Source: CAVRTM01 sp963724015 (lineage in GTDB: Bacteria; Actinomycetota; Actinomycetes; Actinomycetales; Dermatophilaceae). From it: a stretch of DNA of 64,000 bases. Positions 62,126 to 64,000 of the stretch are shown here, in pieces. How positions within the stretch are numbered: position 1 is the first letter of the stretch; each line of letters opens with the position of its first letter. Both the position numbers and the translations under genes were made by a program. The DNA lies in NCBI GenBank assembly GCA_963724015.1, contig CAVRTM010000014.1:310001-374000 (forward strand), read 5' to 3'. The notes under the pieces were generated by a model. The model was given only the letters and a program-made list of their open reading frames with translations. It did no database searches and was not told the DNA's origin.

Positions 62126-62165
62126 CGGCGGTGCCCGAACGACCGCGAGATGCAAGGACCCACCA

Positions 62166-62711
62166 GTGTCGATCAAGGACATCCGGCTCTTCGGCGACCC
62201 GGTGCTGCGGACGCCCGCGGCCGAGGTCGTCGACTTCGACAAGGAGCTGCGGCAGCTCGTCAAGGACCTGACCGACACGATGCTCGAGGCGCCCGGCGCA
62301 GGGCTCGCGGCCCCGCAGATCGGGGTGGGGCTGCGCGTCTTCACCTACTACGTCGACAAGCAGCTCGGCCACCTGATCAACCCCAGCCTCGACCTGTCCT
62401 CGGACATGCAGGAGGGCGAGGAGGGCTGCCTGTCCTTCCCCGGCATCTACTTCGACACCCCCCGCGCGCTGCGCGTGGTCGCCAAGGGCTGGGACGAGCA
62501 CGGCGAGCCGGTGACGCTCGAGGGGTCCGAGCTGATGGCGCGGTGCATCCAGCACGAGACCGACCACCTCGACGGCATCCTGTTCATCGACCGCATGGAC
62601 CGGGCCCAGCGCAAGCTGGCGATGAAGGCCATCCGCGACGCCGAGTGGGCCGGTGAGCCGGCGCCCACGGTGCGGCTCAGCCCCCACTCGACCTTCGGCA
62701 AGGGCCTGTAG
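62166..62711 (+). CDS. def: Peptide deformylase
   Basis: Metal enzyme removing the N-formyl group from nascent proteins. The 181-residue protein is intact. All three motifs are visible: GAGLAAPQIGVGLRVF, EEGCLSFPGIYFDTPR (metal Cys) and ARCIQHETDHLDGILFIDRM (HExDH). The start GTG 62166 gives VSIKDIRLFGDPVLRTPA, a normal Def N-terminus. It is paired with fmt 4 bases downstream: one enzyme adds the formyl group on initiator tRNA, the other removes it from the protein. Confidence 0.97.
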   Translation: MSIKDIRLFGDPVLRTPAAEVVDFDKELRQLVKDLTDTMLEAPGAGLAAPQIGVGLRVFTYYVDKQLGHLINPSLDLSSDMQEGEEGCLSFPGIYFDTPRALRVVAKGWDEHGEPVTLEGSELMARCIQHETDHLDGILFIDRMDRAQRKLAMKAIRDAEWAGEPAPTVRLSPHSTFGKGL

Positions 62712-62715
62712 CCCG

Positions 62716-63650
62716 GTGCGGCTCGTCTTCGCCGGCACCCCCGAGGTCGCCGTGCCCAGCCTCGAGGCGCTCGTCGCCTCCTCCCACGAGGTCGTCGCCG
62801 TCCTCACCCGTCCCGACGCGCCGGTCCGGCCGCGGCCGCACCCTCGTCCCGTCCCCGGTCCGGGTGCGCGCCGAGGCCCTCGGCCTCGAGGTGCTGACCC
62901 CGCCGCGCGCCGGTGACCCCGGCTTCCGCGAGCGGCTGGCCGAGCTGGCCCCCGACGCCTGCCCCATCGTCGCGTACGGCGGACTGATCCCGCCCGCGGT
63001 GCTGGCCGTGCCGGCCGCCGGCTGGGTCAACCTGCACTTCTCGCTGCTGCCGGCCTGGCGCGGCGCCGCGCCGGTCCAGCACGCGGTCATGGCCGGTGAC
63101 GAGGTCACCGGCGCCACGACGTTCCGGCTGGAGGAGGGCCTGGACACCGGCCCGACGTACGGCGTGATGACCGAGACGATCCGGCCCACGGACACCGCCG
63201 GCGACCTGCTGCAGCGGCTGTCGACGGCCGGCGCCGGCCTGCTGGTGGCGACGCTGGACGGCCTGCAGAGCGGCACGCTGCAGGCGGTGCCGCAGCCGGG
63301 CGAGGGGATCTCGCACGCCCCCAAGATCACCGTCGAGGACGCGCGCGTGCGCTGGGACCGACCCGCGCTCGCGGTCGACCGGCAGGTCCGCGGGTGCACC
63401 CCCGCGCCGGGCGCCTGGAGCACCTTCCGCGGCGAGCGGGTCAAGCTGCTGCCGGTGGCCCCCGTCGCCGACGGGCCGGCCGCCGGCCCCCGGTGAGATC
63501 GTCGCCGACCGGCGCTCGGTCCACGTCGGCACCGCCACCGGCGCCGTCCGGCTGGGCACCGTGCAGCCCCACGGCAGGAAGCCGATGGCCGCCGCCGACT
63601 GGGCCCGCGGCGTCCGACCCGACCAAGGAGAGAAGCTCGGCGATGACTGA
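62716..63650 (+). CDS. fmt: Methionyl-tRNA formyltransferase
   Basis: Formylates initiator Met-tRNA. The N-terminus is VRLVFAGTPEVAVPSLEALV; the catalytic Asn and His are in WVNLHFSLLPAWRGAAPVQ and the Asp in LEEGLDTGPTYGVM. Two insertions (near 62835 and 63490) split it into three frames; the C-terminal domain resumes as IVADRRSVHVGTATGAVRLG and ends RGVRPDQGEKLGDD, stop 63648-63650. It overlaps the rsmB start by 8 bases. The order def-fmt-rsmB follows priA in other actinobacteria; here the mau-like operon and the HAD gene intervene. Confidence 0.94.
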
Positions 63651-64000
63651 CCCGCACCAGCCCCGCCGGGGACCGCGCCGCCGCTCCGCCGCGGCGCCCT
63701 CGCAGCGGACACGCTCCACCGACCCGGCCCGCCTGGCGGCCTACACGGTGATGCGTGCCGTCGCCGACGGCGCCTACGCCAACCTGGAGCTGCCGAAAGA
63801 GCTGCGGGCCAAGGGAATTCGCGGGCGCGACGCCGGCTTCGCCACCGAGCTGACCTACGGCGCGACGCGGCTGCACGGCCTCTACGACCCGATCATCGCC
63901 GCGGCTGCCGGGCGCCCCGTCGCGCAGATCGACGACAACGTCCTCGACACGCTGCGCCTCGGCGCCCACCAGCTGCTCGGCATGCGCGTCGCCGCCCACG
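63643..64000 (+). CDS. rsmB: 16S rRNA (cytosine-967) methyltransferase RsmB, N-terminal part
   Basis: Only the first 119 codons are in the window and the frame is open at the edge. After a basic, disordered tail of about 25 residues (RRGPRRRSAAAPSQRTR) comes the NusB-like N-terminal domain of RsmB: AYTVMRAVADGAYANLELPK, FATELTYGATRLHGLYDPII and LDTLRLGAHQLLGM. The catalytic SAM-binding domain is outside. It is coupled to fmt by overlap. Confidence 0.9.
   Translation, partial: MTDPHQPRRGPRRRSAAAPSQRTRSTDPARLAAYTVMRAVADGAYANLELPKELRAKGIRGRDAGFATELTYGATRLHGLYDPIIAAAAGRPVAQIDDNVLDTLRLGAHQLLGMRVAAH

Overview
The window is about 64 kb of very GC-rich DNA packed with actinobacterial housekeeping genes. 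Evidence for an actinomycete includes mIHF next to gmk and rpoZ, SteA/MctB between recN and pyrG, DUF948 and a small partner before alaS, a PriA with no Walker A, an Rv1382-like gene between pyrC and carA, a 13E12-type HNH gene, TANNNT -10 boxes, GTG starts and many 4-base ATGA/GTGA gene overlaps. PyrK plus a class 1B-type PyrD would fit Propionibacteriales/Nocardioidaceae, but the family is only a guess. No tRNA, rRNA, CRISPR array or insertion sequence was seen, and no stretch over 300 bases lacks a gene.

Layout. 1-10.1 kb: recN (5' truncated), steA, mctB, a MraY/WecA-like membrane protein, murJ-like flippase, glycosyltransferase, pyrG, Nudix hydrolase: DNA repair, envelope and CTP supply. 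10.1-17.6 kb: aldo/keto reductase, aspS, then GNAT and MMPL transporter on the minus strand, rarA. 17.7-23.8 kb: a dipeptide ABC transporter operon. 23.8-36.1 kb: alaS, ruvX, mltG and a shikimate operon (aroE, prepilin peptidase, aroC, aroK, aroB) separated from aroQ by a nucleotidyltransferase and an HNH gene. 36.2-49.2 kb: dienelactone hydrolase, efp, nusB and a complete, tightly overlapped pyrimidine operon (pyrR-B-C, Rv1382-like, carA-B, pyrK-D-F) headed by a PyrR-binding RNA. 49.3-57.4 kb: methyltransferase, a 33-bp repeat block, proline iminopeptidase, mihF, gmk, rpoZ, coaBC, metK, priA. 57.4-61.3 kb, minus strand: a five-gene redox-maturation operon resembling mau genes. 61.4-64 kb: HAD hydrolase, def, fmt, rsmB (3' truncated).

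The most interesting region is 57457-61255. MauE-like and MauD-like proteins, an SPxG-motif membrane protein and a small unknown protein are co-transcribed with a Tat-exported protein carrying 24 cysteines in about 150 residues (methylamine dehydrogenase light chain-like) fused to LGFP cell-wall repeats. The membrane protein has an in-frame UGA exactly where a redox cysteine is expected, a candidate selenocysteine.

Sequence quality. Many genes that should be intact are split by single-base frameshifts: I count about 44, of which about 39 are one extra base, usually G. They hit essential genes such as alaS, metK, aroC and pyrB, so I treat them as consensus errors and annotate each gene across its breaks. 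Break positions are approximate, judged from protein continuity and third-codon-position GC. They also create false long fusions, for example of the glycosyltransferase with PyrG, or of PyrB with PyrC.
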